From Candidatus Eiseniibacteriota bacterium (GTDB taxonomy: Bacteria; Eisenbacteria; RBG-16-71-46; SZUA-252), in NCBI GenBank assembly GCA_003235575.1, contig QJVW01000011.1, forward strand, positions 1 to 64,000: a stretch of 64,000 nt of DNA. Reading direction: 5' to 3'. The notes beneath the pieces are model-generated. The model saw nothing but the letters and a program-made list of their open reading frames with translations. It was not told the origin of the DNA and did not search any database. Both the position numbers and the translations under genes were made by a program. This document shows, piece by piece, positions 32,981-41,594 of the stretch (position 1 is the first letter of the stretch; the number at the start of each line of letters is the position of its first letter).

Positions 32981-35749
32981 ATGAACCGTCCGCCTCGTCG
33001 GTCGGTGGCGGCGACGGCGATGGCGGTCCTGATCGCGATCCTCGTCGCCCCCGCCGCCGCCGCGCCCGTGTCTGGGCTCCCACCACGCTCCGAAGGCGAC
33101 ATCGCGCCGATCGGATCGCGCCGCGCTCCCTCCGAGGCGGGCAGGCTCCACACCGTGGGGGACACGGTCACCGTGTTCACCGATTCCCTCGAGACGCTTT
33201 CCAGCCCCTCCGCCGAAGGCGGCTGGACGCACATCGACGCCTCGGGCACTCCGACGGCATGGCACATCGCCGGAGACTTCGGCTGCGAGGGCCTTTCGTT
33301 CTGGTGCGGCGTCATCGATTCCTCGTGGACCTCCGATCCGGACCGGAAGGGCTACGGAAACGGCTGGACCCAGGAGGCGTCGAACTTCGCCGATCTGACG
33401 GGCGCGGTCACGCCGGTCCGGCTGGGATTCCGGCACCACCTGAACGTCGAATTGGGCTTCGACATCGCGCGCGTCGAAGTTCTGGACGACGACGGCTGGA
33501 TCGTTCTCGGCAGCTTCAGCGGCGTGGTCGACCCGGGCGGTGCGGCGCTGTGCGACACGGCTTCGTTCGTCATCCCCGATTCGGTCGTGGCGTCATCGTC
33601 GCTGCTGGCGTTTCGATTCGGCTTCACGTCGGACGGGTCCGTCTCCTCGGAGGACGGTCTGTACGCGGACGCCGCCGGCTGGTCCATCGACAACGTGACC
33701 GTCGTCGCCGGACTCTCGGACGTTCGCTTCTTCGACGACTTCGAGGCAGGGCTGGGCACGTGGAGCATTCTCACGTTTCCGCCGGTCGGCGATACGTGGC
33801 GCATCGTGACGGATGCGGCGACGGAGCAGCTCTGCACGTCGAACGTGAGCCGGATGTGGACCGCCACCAGCCCGACGACCGGGGCGCTGCTGCCGCGCGC
33901 GAAGGACATCCTCCAGAGCCCGCCGGTCGGCGTCGGCGCCGCGGATCAGGTGTTCCTGTCCTTCGACGTCTTCCGCAATCTGTCGTTCGCCTCCTGCTTC
34001 TACTACGGCAGCACGTTTCGCCATCGAAAGGTGGGGACGGCCTGGTCGGATTGGATCGATCCGACCGGTCTGATCTATTTCGGCACCGAAAAGGACTGGG
34101 TACGCCAGACGATCCCGTTGGTCGGCGCCGGCGGCGCCGACTCCGTCCAGTTCCGCCTCACGATCCGCGACTACGGGAGCATCTTCTGCGGCGGGAGCGC
34201 CACCGCGACCGGCACGCTCTTCCTCCTCGACAACTTCGCCGTACGGGTCATCGGTCTGGCGGGCCCGTCCATCACGGCGAGCGAGCAGAACCTGTTCCAG
34301 GACACGTTCCAGACGAGCGTCTTCTTCGCGGACGACAACTTCAATACGCCCCGGGGCGACAGCATCTCGGTGCGCGTGGCGGCATCGCGCGGGCTGAAGA
34401 GCGCCGCGCTTCACTACAGCCTCGACGCCGCCCCGTTCGCGTCCACGCCGCTGCTCGTGAGCGCCGCCGCCGCCAACGCGTACTACGCGGACGTGCCGCC
34501 CGCCGCCTACCCGCGGGGAACCGAGCTTCGCTACTACTTCAGCGCCACCGATTCCCTGGATGAGATGGTGACGCTGCCGGCCGACGCGATCGCCGCGTCG
34601 CATTACTTCTCCGCGACCGTGCTGCCTCGCGTGCAGGGGGCTTCGGGGCTCTGCGCCGGCGATACCGCGCGCGTTCTCTACGTGAACTCGGTGGCGCCGC
34701 TCGACGCGACGACCACGCTGGACGCGAGCCTTCAAGCCATGGGAATGCGCTACGACCGGTACGACGTGAACGCGCCGACCCTGGGCTTGGGGAACGGACC
34801 GGGTGGGGGCAACCCGGCTGATCCGAACCGCATCTGGCCCGCGGCGCCCGTGGGCGTGCTGGAGGCGTACTCGACGATCCTGTGGGACACGGGGTCGCGC
34901 TCCAGCGCGACGCTATCGATGCAGGATCAGACGCGGCTGCAATCGTGGTCGGCGACGGCGGGGAAGAATCGGAACCTTCTCATCGCGGGCGACAACGTGG
35001 CACGGGATCTCGTGGTGAACGGCACGGGGGCTCCCAATTTCCTCTCCTGCACCCTGGGCGCGTCCTACCTTCGCGACATTTGGGAGGAGACGCCGCAGGA
35101 TTCCCTGCAGCCGGTCCTGACCGGCGCCGCGGGAACCACGATCGCGGGGACGCCGTTCCCGCTGTTCGGAGGCTGTCCCGTGCTGAACCGTTTCGACGCC
35201 ATCGCGGTCGCATCGTGCGCCGGGGGCGTGGGGCGAAACTGGGTTCGCTACCCGAATCAGCTCGCCGCCATGACCGAGCGCCGCGGCCCGATCGGAGCGC
35301 CCGGCGCGGACAGCGCGCGCGCGATCCTGGCGGGATTCACCTTCGGCGCGATGAAGAGCCAGGCCCAGCAGACCCTCCTCCTCTGGCGTACGATCGTGGA
35401 AGAGTTCGAGGAGCCGTACTGCATGACGCCGACCGCGGCGCTCCCGGGTGGCGGCGAAGCCTCGCCCGGCGCGCTTCCGCGGCTTCTGGGCGCGGCGCCG
35501 AACCCGTTCAATCCGCACACGACGATCCGCTTCGAGCTGCCGCGCTCGGCCCGCGTGCGCCTCCGCCTGTTCGACGTGCGGGGCCGGCTGGTGCGCGTGC
35601 TGGCCGACCGGGCATTCACGGCGGGGTTGCACGAGGTTTCCTGGGACGGACGCGACCGGATGGGACGCGACGCCGCGACCGGCACGTACTTCTATCGGAT
35701 GGAGGCGGAAGGGGTTGCCCAGTCCAGGAAGTTGACCCTCTTGCGCTAG
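32981..35749 (+). CDS. Large secreted protein with FlgD-like C-terminal domain
   Basis: A 922-residue exported protein. Residues 1-28 are a signal peptide (RRSVAATAMAVLIAILVAPAAA). Two jelly-roll-like segments (about 60-210 and 240-420) contain WTHIDASGTPTAWHI and similar stretches, as found near immune-inhibitor-A type and other extracellular modules; I see no protease motif. A region at about 560-800 contains a DTARVLYVNSV segment of unknown fold. The C-terminal 85 residues (NPFNPHTTIRFELP through GTYFYRMEAEG) form the FlgD-like Ig domain often used as a sorting or anchoring tail in FCB-type bacteria. It probably ends up on the cell surface or outside. Its role is unknown. Confidence 0.8.
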   Translation: MNRPPRRSVAATAMAVLIAILVAPAAAAPVSGLPPRSEGDIAPIGSRRAPSEAGRLHTVGDTVTVFTDSLETLSSPSAEGGWTHIDASGTPTAWHIAGDFGCEGLSFWCGVIDSSWTSDPDRKGYGNGWTQEASNFADLTGAVTPVRLGFRHHLNVELGFDIARVEVLDDDGWIVLGSFSGVVDPGGAALCDTASFVIPDSVVASSSLLAFRFGFTSDGSVSSEDGLYADAAGWSIDNVTVVAGLSDVRFFDDFEAGLGTWSILTFPPVGDTWRIVTDAATEQLCTSNVSRMWTATSPTTGALLPRAKDILQSPPVGVGAADQVFLSFDVFRNLSFASCFYYGSTFRHRKVGTAWSDWIDPTGLIYFGTEKDWVRQTIPLVGAGGADSVQFRLTIRDYGSIFCGGSATATGTLFLLDNFAVRVIGLAGPSITASEQNLFQDTFQTSVFFADDNFNTPRGDSISVRVAASRGLKSAALHYSLDAAPFASTPLLVSAAAANAYYADVPPAAYPRGTELRYYFSATDSLDEMVTLPADAIAASHYFSATVLPRVQGASGLCAGDTARVLYVNSVAPLDATTTLDASLQAMGMRYDRYDVNAPTLGLGNGPGGGNPADPNRIWPAAPVGVLEAYSTILWDTGSRSSATLSMQDQTRLQSWSATAGKNRNLLIAGDNVARDLVVNGTGAPNFLSCTLGASYLRDIWEETPQDSLQPVLTGAAGTTIAGTPFPLFGGCPVLNRFDAIAVASCAGGVGRNWVRYPNQLAAMTERRGPIGAPGADSARAILAGFTFGAMKSQAQQTLLLWRTIVEEFEEPYCMTPTAALPGGGEASPGALPRLLGAAPNPFNPHTTIRFELPRSARVRLRLFDVRGRLVRVLADRAFTAGLHEVSWDGRDRMGRDAATGTYFYRMEAEGVAQSRKLTLLR

Positions 35750-35770
35750 GGGCCTTCTCCGCCGTATTCT
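35741..35770 (+). promoter_or_regulatory. Putative promoter TTGCGC-N18-TATTCT of the riboflavin operon
   Basis: TTGCGC overlaps the stop codon of the preceding gene; TATTCT lies 18 bp on. The expected start near 35778 is about 13 nt before the FMN riboswitch. Confidence 0.45.
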
Positions 35771-35790
35771 CGTTGCTCACAACTGCAGAC

Positions 35791-35910
35791 ATCCTTCGGG
35801 GCGGGGCGCAAGTCCCCACCGGCGGTACAGCCCGCGAGCCTGGGACAAGGTCCCCGGCAGATCCGGCGAGATTCCGGAGCCGACCGTAATAGTCGGGATG
35901 GGAGAAGGAT
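35791..35910 (+). promoter_or_regulatory. FMN riboswitch (RFN element)
   Basis: The conserved RFN blocks appear in order: CTTCGGGGCGGGGC, CCCCACCGGCGGTA, AGCCCGCGAGCC, GCAGATCCGGCGAGATTCCG, GAGCCGACCGTAATAGTC and GGATGGGAGAAGGA. FMN binding is expected to lower expression of the riboflavin genes that follow. Downstream are a GCGGCC/GGCCGC hairpin (35930-35944) and a hairpin next to the ribD start. Confidence 0.96.
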
Positions 35911-35949
35911 GCGACGTGCGATGGCCGCCGCGGCCGTAGGCCGCGTATG

Positions 35950-35980
35950 CCCCGCGGGTGTCTGCCTGCGGGGTATTCTC
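35950..35980 (+). promoter_or_regulatory. Expression-platform hairpin overlapping the ribD ribosome site
   Basis: CCCCGCGGG (35950-35958) pairs with CCTGCGGGG (35965-35973), one G-U pair, 6-nt loop. The right arm is the only purine-rich ribosome-site candidate, 7 nt before the ATG at 35981, so the hairpin would block translation. The short TATTCTC after it is a weak T-run, so termination is less likely. Confidence 0.5.
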
Positions 35981-37171
35981 ATGCGGTTGGAAACCCGGGT
36001 CCGGGCCGCCGAGCCCACACCCGACACAGCGAGCATCGCCTTCACGGCCGCCGAGCGGCACGCCATGCGCGACGCGCTGCGGCTTGCCCGGCGGGGGATC
36101 GGCGGGACCCATCCCAATCCGCGCGTCGGAGCCGTGGTCCTTCGCGACGGCGCGGTGCTTGGTCGCGGATGGCACGCGCGCGCCGGCGAGGCCCATGCGG
36201 AAGCCGAGGCGCTCGCCAAGGCAGGCGCCCGCGCCCGCGGCGCCACCCTCGTCGTCACGCTCGAGCCGTGCGCTCACCACGGCCGTACGCCTCCCTGCGT
36301 CGCCGCCGTGCTGGCTGCGGGCATTCGCCGCGTGGTGATCGGGATGATCGATCCGAATCCGGTCGTCAACGGCCGCGGCATCGAGGAGCTGCGTCGCGCC
36401 GGTCTCGACGTCGTCGTCGGCCTGCTCGAGGCCGAGTGTCGCTCCCTGAACGAGCCCTACCTCAAGGCCCTGGCCACGGGCCGCCCCTGGGTCACGCTCA
36501 AGGCGATGGTTTCGCTGGACGGTCGTCTGGCCACCGACGCCGGCGAGTCGCGCGGGCTGGGAGGACCGGAGGAACAGCGCCTCTGCCATCGCCTCCGCGC
36601 GCAGCACGACGCCGTGCTGGTCGGGATCGGCACCGTGCTCGCCGACGATCCGCGCCTGACCGTGCGACATGCGACCGGACGTTCGTCCTGGCGGGTCGTC
36701 CTCGACTCCACCCTGCGTGTGCCGGAGACCGCCGCCCTCCTCGAGGATGCGGAGGCCGTGCCGGTCGTGATCGCCACCGCGTCGCGGGACGCGGAACGCG
36801 CGCGGGCGCTGGAGCGCCGCGGCGCGCGCGTCTGGCGCTTCGAGCCCGATCCGGACGGCCGCGTGCCGCTTCGCGCGCTGCTCGAACGGCTGGTGGCGCA
36901 GGGCGTCTACGCCCTCCTCGTGGAAGGCGGGACCGCCGTCCACACCGCGTTCCTGCGGGCGGGCTTCGCCGACCGCCTCGCGGTCGGCATCGCGCCGCTC
37001 GTCGTCGGGGGGAGCGCGCCGCGCTCCTGGACCGGCGACCTGGGGCGGGGCGCGCTGGCGGACGCCATCGAAATCGCCGACCTGCGCGTGCGCCGGGTGG
37101 GCCGCGACCTCTGGCTCCAAGGAGCGATTCGCGGCGCGAACGGCGCGCCGGGAACGGAGAACGATGTTTAG
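35981..37171 (+). CDS. ribD: Bifunctional riboflavin deaminase/reductase RibD
   Basis: Carries out the second and third steps of riboflavin synthesis: deamination of the pyrimidine, then reduction of the ribosyl chain. The deaminase domain (about 20-165) has GGTHPNPRVGAVV, the zinc site HAEAEAL and PCAHHGRTPPC. The reductase domain (about 170-390) has VTLKAMVSLDGRLA and LLVEGGTAVHTAFL. I use the ATG just after the riboswitch hairpin (396 residues); the frame stays open upstream to an ATG at 35909 inside the riboswitch tail, but that would translate regulatory RNA. It overlaps ribE by 8 nt. Confidence 0.95.
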   Translation: MRLETRVRAAEPTPDTASIAFTAAERHAMRDALRLARRGIGGTHPNPRVGAVVLRDGAVLGRGWHARAGEAHAEAEALAKAGARARGATLVVTLEPCAHHGRTPPCVAAVLAAGIRRVVIGMIDPNPVVNGRGIEELRRAGLDVVVGLLEAECRSLNEPYLKALATGRPWVTLKAMVSLDGRLATDAGESRGLGGPEEQRLCHRLRAQHDAVLVGIGTVLADDPRLTVRHATGRSSWRVVLDSTLRVPETAALLEDAEAVPVVIATASRDAERARALERRGARVWRFEPDPDGRVPLRALLERLVAQGVYALLVEGGTAVHTAFLRAGFADRLAVGIAPLVVGGSAPRSWTGDLGRGALADAIEIADLRVRRVGRDLWLQGAIRGANGAPGTENDV

Positions 37172-37793
37172 CGGCATCGTGGAGCGCGCCGGCGTCGTCC
37201 AGGCCGTGTCGTCGCAGGACGCCGGGCTTCGCTTCCTGATTCGAACGGGAATCGATCCCGATCCCGCGCCCGGGGCCAGCATCGCCGTGAACGGGGTCTG
37301 CCTCACCGTGGAGCGGGTCGTCGAGGGCGTGGCGGAATTCGTCGCCGTCGGGGAAACGCTGCGCCGCACGACGCTCGGGAATCTGTCCGCGGGAGCGCGG
37401 GTGAACCTCGAACGCGCCCTGCGGGTCGGCGACGAGATGGGCGGTCACTGGGTGCAGGGGCACGTCGACGGCATCGGCGTCGTCGCGTCGGCCGAACGCC
37501 GCGCGACGGACGTGCGCGTCGCGGTCGAGGTGCCGGCCGCCCTTCGGCGCTACGTGGCGGAGAAGGGATCCATCGCGATCGACGGCGTCAGCCTCACCGT
37601 GGCGGCGTGGGAGGACCCGCGCCTGACGGTGGCCCTGGTGCCCTACACGCTCGAGCACACCAACGCGCCGTCCTGGGTTCCCGGGACGCGCGTCAACCTG
37701 GAAGTCGACCTCGTGGCGCGGTACCTGGAGCGGCTGCTCGCCGCGCGGTACGAACCTGCCGGCGCCGCGGGACCCCGAGTGGAGGAATCGTGA
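37164..37793 (+). CDS. ribE: Riboflavin synthase alpha subunit
   Basis: Last step of the pathway: dismutation of two lumazines to riboflavin. The 209-residue protein shows the two homologous barrels of the family: MFSGIVERAGVV with VNGVCLTVERV in the first, and GHWVQGHVDGIG with IDGVSLTVAAW in the second. The short C-terminal tail is variable. It overlaps ribD by 8 nt and ribBA by 4 nt. Confidence 0.97.
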   Translation: MFSGIVERAGVVQAVSSQDAGLRFLIRTGIDPDPAPGASIAVNGVCLTVERVVEGVAEFVAVGETLRRTTLGNLSAGARVNLERALRVGDEMGGHWVQGHVDGIGVVASAERRATDVRVAVEVPAALRRYVAEKGSIAIDGVSLTVAAWEDPRLTVALVPYTLEHTNAPSWVPGTRVNLEVDLVARYLERLLAARYEPAGAAGPRVEES

Positions 37794-39115
37794 ACCGAAG
37801 TGTGACGCGACGAAACGGCGTGCCGCGCGCCGGCCGGAAGGCCGCCTCGCGAGGCGAGTCCCCGGGCAGGGTGGACGAGGCGATCGCGGCGCTCCGGCGC
37901 GGCGAGATGATCGTCGTCGTCGATGACGAGGATCGCGAGAACGAGGGAGACTTCGTGATGGCCGCGGAGAAGACGACCGCGGAGGACGTCAATTTCATGA
38001 CGCGGGAGGCGCGCGGGCTGCTCTGCGTCTCCCTGCCGGGGGAACGCCTCGATGCGCTGGGTCTGGCGCTCATGGCGCCGTCGAACACGGCGCGCTTCGC
38101 CACGCCGTTCACCGTTTCGGTGGACCTCCTGCGCGGCACGACGTCGGGATCGTCGGCTCCGGATCGGGCGCTCACCATCCGGGCGCTCGCCTCGTCCGCC
38201 ACCCGGCCCGAGGAACTGGCGAGGCCGGGCCACGTGTTCCCGCTTCGCGCCGAGATCCAGGGCGTGCTGCGCCGCCCCGGCCACACCGAAGCCGCGCTGG
38301 ACCTGGTTCGGCTCGCGGGCATGGCGCCGGCGGGCGTCCTGTGCGAGATCCTGGCGGCCGACGGCACGATGGCGCGCGGTCCCGAACTCACGCGGATCGC
38401 GAAGAAGCACGGGATGGTCCTCATCACGATCCGCGAACTGGTGCGGCACCGCTACCAACGGGAGCACCTGGTCAAGCGCATCACCTCGTCGCCGCTGCCG
38501 ACCCGGTACGGGACGTTTCGCATCGTCGTCTACGAGAGCCCCGTGGACGGCGCGCACCACGTCGCCCTGGTGAAGGGCGCCCCCGCGCCGGGGCGCGCCG
38601 ATCTGGTGCGCGTGCACTCGCAGTGCCTGACGGGGGACGTGTTCGGATCGAAGCGATGCGACTGCGGAGAGCAGATGGTGGCCGCGCTGGGAAGGATCGA
38701 CGACGAGGGCGCGGGCGTGTTCCTCTACATGCGGCAGGAGGGGCGGGGGATCGGGCTGGCCAACAAGCTGCGCGCGTACGAACTCCAAGATCTGGGGCTC
38801 GACACGGTGGAGGCGAACGAGCGCCTCGGTTTCTCCGCGGATGAGCGCGACTACGGTGTGGCGGCGCAGATGCTGCGCGATCTCGGCTTCACGAGCGTCC
38901 GCCTGCTGACGAACAATCCCCGGAAGCTGGGGGCGCTGCGCGACTACGGCATCGACGTCACGGCGCGCGAGTCCCTGGAGATCCATCCCAACGACGCCAA
39001 TGCCGCGTACCTTCGGACGAAGCGCGAACGGCTGGGGCACCTTCTCGAGCACCCGTCGCTCCACGAGGTCGTACCGGCGCGCCGGAGTCGGGGCCGCCGC
39101 GGGGGACGCGCTTGA
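37790..39115 (+). CDS. ribBA: Bifunctional DHBP synthase / GTP cyclohydrolase II RibBA
   Basis: Supplies both precursors of riboflavin. The N-terminal DHBP synthase domain (about 25-230) has DDEDRENEGDF and ends with LVRLAGMAPAGVLCEIL; the loop FTVSVDLLRGTTSGSSAPDRA differs slightly from the usual GTTTGISAxDR form. The C-terminal GTP cyclohydrolase II (about 235-430) has the zinc ligands in SQCLTGDVFGSKRCDCGEQ and the GTP-binding QEGRGIGLANKLRAYELQD. The GTG start has GGAGGA 4 nt upstream. Overlaps: GTGA with ribE, TTGA with ribH. Confidence 0.96.
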   Translation: MNRSVTRRNGVPRAGRKAASRGESPGRVDEAIAALRRGEMIVVVDDEDRENEGDFVMAAEKTTAEDVNFMTREARGLLCVSLPGERLDALGLALMAPSNTARFATPFTVSVDLLRGTTSGSSAPDRALTIRALASSATRPEELARPGHVFPLRAEIQGVLRRPGHTEAALDLVRLAGMAPAGVLCEILAADGTMARGPELTRIAKKHGMVLITIRELVRHRYQREHLVKRITSSPLPTRYGTFRIVVYESPVDGAHHVALVKGAPAPGRADLVRVHSQCLTGDVFGSKRCDCGEQMVAALGRIDDEGAGVFLYMRQEGRGIGLANKLRAYELQDLGLDTVEANERLGFSADERDYGVAAQMLRDLGFTSVRLLTNNPRKLGALRDYGIDVTARESLEIHPNDANAAYLRTKRERLGHLLEHPSLHEVVPARRSRGRRGGRA

Positions 39116-39654
39116 GCCCGTCCCGTCCCGCCGTGCGGCGCGCCGACCCGCCGCTCGCGCGCCATCCCGGGATCCGGGTCCGAAGCGGCGACGCACGGGC
39201 CGGACGCGGGCTACGGATCGCCGTCGTCGCGGCGCGCTTCAACGCGCGCATCACGGACCGGCTGCTGGCGGGGGCCTTGGGGCGCCTCGAGCAATCCGGC
39301 GTTCGCGGGCAGGACACGGTGCTCGTGGTCGTGCCGGGCGCGTTCGAGCTCCCGTTCGCGGCCCGTCGCCTGGCCGGGTCCGGACGCCATGACGCGGTGC
39401 TGTGCCTCGGCGCCGTCATTCGCGGGGGGACGCCCCACTTCGACTTCGTGGCCGGGGAGGCCGCCCGCGGCATCGCCGCGGCCTCCGAGGCCACCGGAGT
39501 CCCCGTGCTCTTCGGCGTCTTGACGACGAACACCCTGCGCCAGGCACTGGATCGATCGGGCGGTCGGTTCGGGAATCGTGGGGCGGACGCGGCCGATGCC
39601 GCGGTCGAGATGGCCCGCCTCGCCCGATCGCTGCCGCGGGGGAGGCGCCGTTGA
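39112..39654 (+). CDS. ribH: 6,7-dimethyl-8-ribityllumazine synthase
   Basis: Condenses the pyrimidine and the DHBP unit to lumazine; forms icosahedral shells in many bacteria. Family motifs: AARFNARITDRLL, VPGAFELPFAARRLA, GAVIRGGTPHFDFVA (catalytic His present) and GVLTTNTLRQA. GNRGADAADAA takes the place of the usual NKG-EAA stretch. The N-terminus has about 30 extra Arg/Pro-rich residues. The TTG start overlaps the ribBA stop by 4 nt. Length 180. Confidence 0.95.
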   Translation: MSPSRPAVRRADPPLARHPGIRVRSGDARAGRGLRIAVVAARFNARITDRLLAGALGRLEQSGVRGQDTVLVVVPGAFELPFAARRLAGSGRHDAVLCLGAVIRGGTPHFDFVAGEAARGIAAASEATGVPVLFGVLTTNTLRQALDRSGGRFGNRGADAADAAVEMARLARSLPRGRRR

Positions 39655-40067
39655 ACGCCCGGCGACAGGGGAGGGAGCTGGCGTTCCGGGCAATCTACCA
39701 GGCGGACGTAACGGGGGATCCCCTGGATCGCTGCTTGGCGGAAGTGCTGGAGGAAGCGCCCCCGGCCGAGACCACGCACAACTTCGCCGCCACGCTGGTA
39801 TCCGAACTCGAGCAAAACCGCGAGGAAGTCGACGCCGTCGTGAGCCGGACGGCTGTAAATTGGCCGCTCCGCCGCATGGCCGCGACCGATCGCTCGGTGC
39901 TGCGGCTGGCGGTCGTGGAGATCCTCTACCACGCCGAGACCCCGATTCGGGTCACCCTGGACGAGGCGATCGAGTTGGCCAAGATGTACGGGTCGGAGAC
40001 CTCCGGATCCTTCGTAAACGGAGTGCTTGACCGAATCGCCCACGAAGCGCGACCCTCCCCAGAATGA
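39651..40067 (+). CDS. nusB: Transcription antitermination factor NusB
   Basis: All-helical RNA-binding protein that joins the antitermination complex on rRNA operons with NusE/S10. The 138-residue protein starts MNARRQGRELAFRAIYQAD and contains the family core WPLRRMAATDRSVLRLAVVEIL, DEAIELAKMYGSETSGSFVNGVLD. The TTG start overlaps ribH by 4 nt. ribH-nusB linkage is common in bacteria. Confidence 0.97.
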   Translation: MNARRQGRELAFRAIYQADVTGDPLDRCLAEVLEEAPPAETTHNFAATLVSELEQNREEVDAVVSRTAVNWPLRRMAATDRSVLRLAVVEILYHAETPIRVTLDEAIELAKMYGSETSGSFVNGVLDRIAHEARPSPE

Positions 40068-40789
40068 CCACCGTTCTCCTATCGGATATCCACGGCAATC
40101 TCGAAGCGCTTCAGGCTACGCTCGAGGCCACGGAGAAATACCGACCCGAGCGCATCCTCTGTCTCGGCGACATCGTCGGCTACGGCGCGAGCCCGAACGA
40201 GTGCCTCGATCTCGTCCGGAAGCACTGCCAGGTCGTGCTGCTCGGCAACCACGACGCCGCGGCGAGCGGGGGCCCCGAAATCGCCCGTTTCAACATCCAC
40301 GCCCGCGTGGCCGCGGAATGGACGAGCCGCGTGCTGACCCGGGAGCATCGCGAATTCCTCCAGACGCTGCCGCTGACCTACGAGGGCGACGGCTTCCTGT
40401 GCGTGCACGCATCCCCCGCGATGCCCCGCGACTGGGAGTACCTTCTCGACCGGTTCGACGCCGAACCCCAGTTCGCGTACTTCACCGAGTCGATCTGCTT
40501 CATCGGCCACACCCACCAGCCGGCGATCTTCACGGCCGATCCCGGTGGCTGCCGGTCGCTCCCTGTCGGGTCCCTCGCGCTCGACCCCCAGCGCCGGTAC
40601 ATCGCGAACGTCGGCAGCGTGGGGCAGCCCCGGGATCGGGACCCGCGCTCCTGCTTCGTCGTCTACCACCACGCCGCCAACCGCATCGAGTACGTCCGCG
40701 TGCCCTATGCGGTCGAGGTCGCGCAGGAGAAGATCCGCGCCGCGCGGCTCCCCGAGGTGCTGGCGACCCGTCTCGCCACGGGAGAATGA
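40064..40789 (+). CDS. Calcineurin-like metallophosphoesterase
   Basis: A 241-residue cytoplasmic phosphoesterase with a complete two-metal site: LLSDIHGNLEAL, CLGDIVGYGASP, LLGNHDAA, VHASPA and IGHTHQP. This is the YfcE/Ser-Thr phosphatase-like branch of the superfamily. The substrate may be a phosphoprotein, nucleotide or phosphodiester; nothing here decides. It overlaps nusB by 4 nt (ATGA). Confidence 0.9.
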   Translation: MTTVLLSDIHGNLEALQATLEATEKYRPERILCLGDIVGYGASPNECLDLVRKHCQVVLLGNHDAAASGGPEIARFNIHARVAAEWTSRVLTREHREFLQTLPLTYEGDGFLCVHASPAMPRDWEYLLDRFDAEPQFAYFTESICFIGHTHQPAIFTADPGGCRSLPVGSLALDPQRRYIANVGSVGQPRDRDPRSCFVVYHHAANRIEYVRVPYAVEVAQEKIRAARLPEVLATRLATGE

Positions 40790-40790
40790 C

Positions 40791-41594
40791 GTGGCGCCGC
40801 GCGCGTCGACCGAAGCCCACTGGAACCGTTTTTGGACCGAGCGCTCCGACATCGACGCGGTCTACCCGACCGACGGCCGTGTCGTCGAGCACGTCCAGTC
40901 CCAGGGGCCCGTCCAGGGACAGCGCATTCTGGAAGTAGGGGCGGGCTCGGGCCGCGACAGCGTTCGCCTCGCCGCCGCCGGGGCCGTGGCGGTCATTCTC
41001 GACTACTCGCTGCCGTCCCTCGAGACGGCGCGCCGCGTCGCCGAACGGGAGGGCGCCCGCGTGCTCCTCATCCGCGCCGATGCGCTACGGCTCCCGTTCC
41101 GCGACGGCGCCTTCGACGTCGTGTTCCATCAGGGGCTTCTGGAGCACTTCCGCGACCCGCGCCCGCTCCTGCGCGAGAACGTGCGCGTGCTGGCGCCCGA
41201 CGCGCTTCTCCTCATCGACGTGCCGCAGCGCTTCCACCTCTACACCGTCGCCAAACACATCCTGATCGCCCTGGGCAAGTGGTTCGCGGGCTGGGAGACG
41301 GAGTTCTCCATCGGGGAACTGGAGCGGCTGATGCGGCAATCCGGGGTCCGGATCGTGGGGCGCTACGGGGCGTGGATGATCCCGGGGCTCTTCTATCGCT
41401 CGCTGCGGCTCGTGCTGCTCAAGACGCGCCTGGCGCGGTTGCCGCTCTACCCGCGCCCGCTTCCCCTCATCACGCCGCTCCTCGACGGCATCCGCGGGGC
41501 GTGGGAGCGCACGCCGTTCGCGTACTACACGTACTTCGTGATCGGCGCGCTCGGCCGCAAGGACGCCGACAGGGTGCCGTCCCCCACCGCTTGA
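40791..41594 (+). CDS. SAM-dependent methyltransferase
   Basis: A 267-residue class I methyltransferase. Motif I is ILEVGAGSGRDSVRLAAAG, with the acidic residue LDYS at the end of beta 2 and ADALRLPFRDGAFDVVFHQGLLEHFRDP as the usual late core. A C-terminal extension of about 90 residues contains amphipathic, aromatic-rich helices (WMIPGLFYRSLRLVLLK), suggesting membrane contact. The GTG start is 1 nt after the phosphoesterase stop. It opens the glycan-assembly run and may modify a sugar or lipid there. Confidence 0.85.
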   Translation: MAPRASTEAHWNRFWTERSDIDAVYPTDGRVVEHVQSQGPVQGQRILEVGAGSGRDSVRLAAAGAVAVILDYSLPSLETARRVAEREGARVLLIRADALRLPFRDGAFDVVFHQGLLEHFRDPRPLLRENVRVLAPDALLLIDVPQRFHLYTVAKHILIALGKWFAGWETEFSIGELERLMRQSGVRIVGRYGAWMIPGLFYRSLRLVLLKTRLARLPLYPRPLPLITPLLDGIRGAWERTPFAYYTYFVIGALGRKDADRVPSPTA

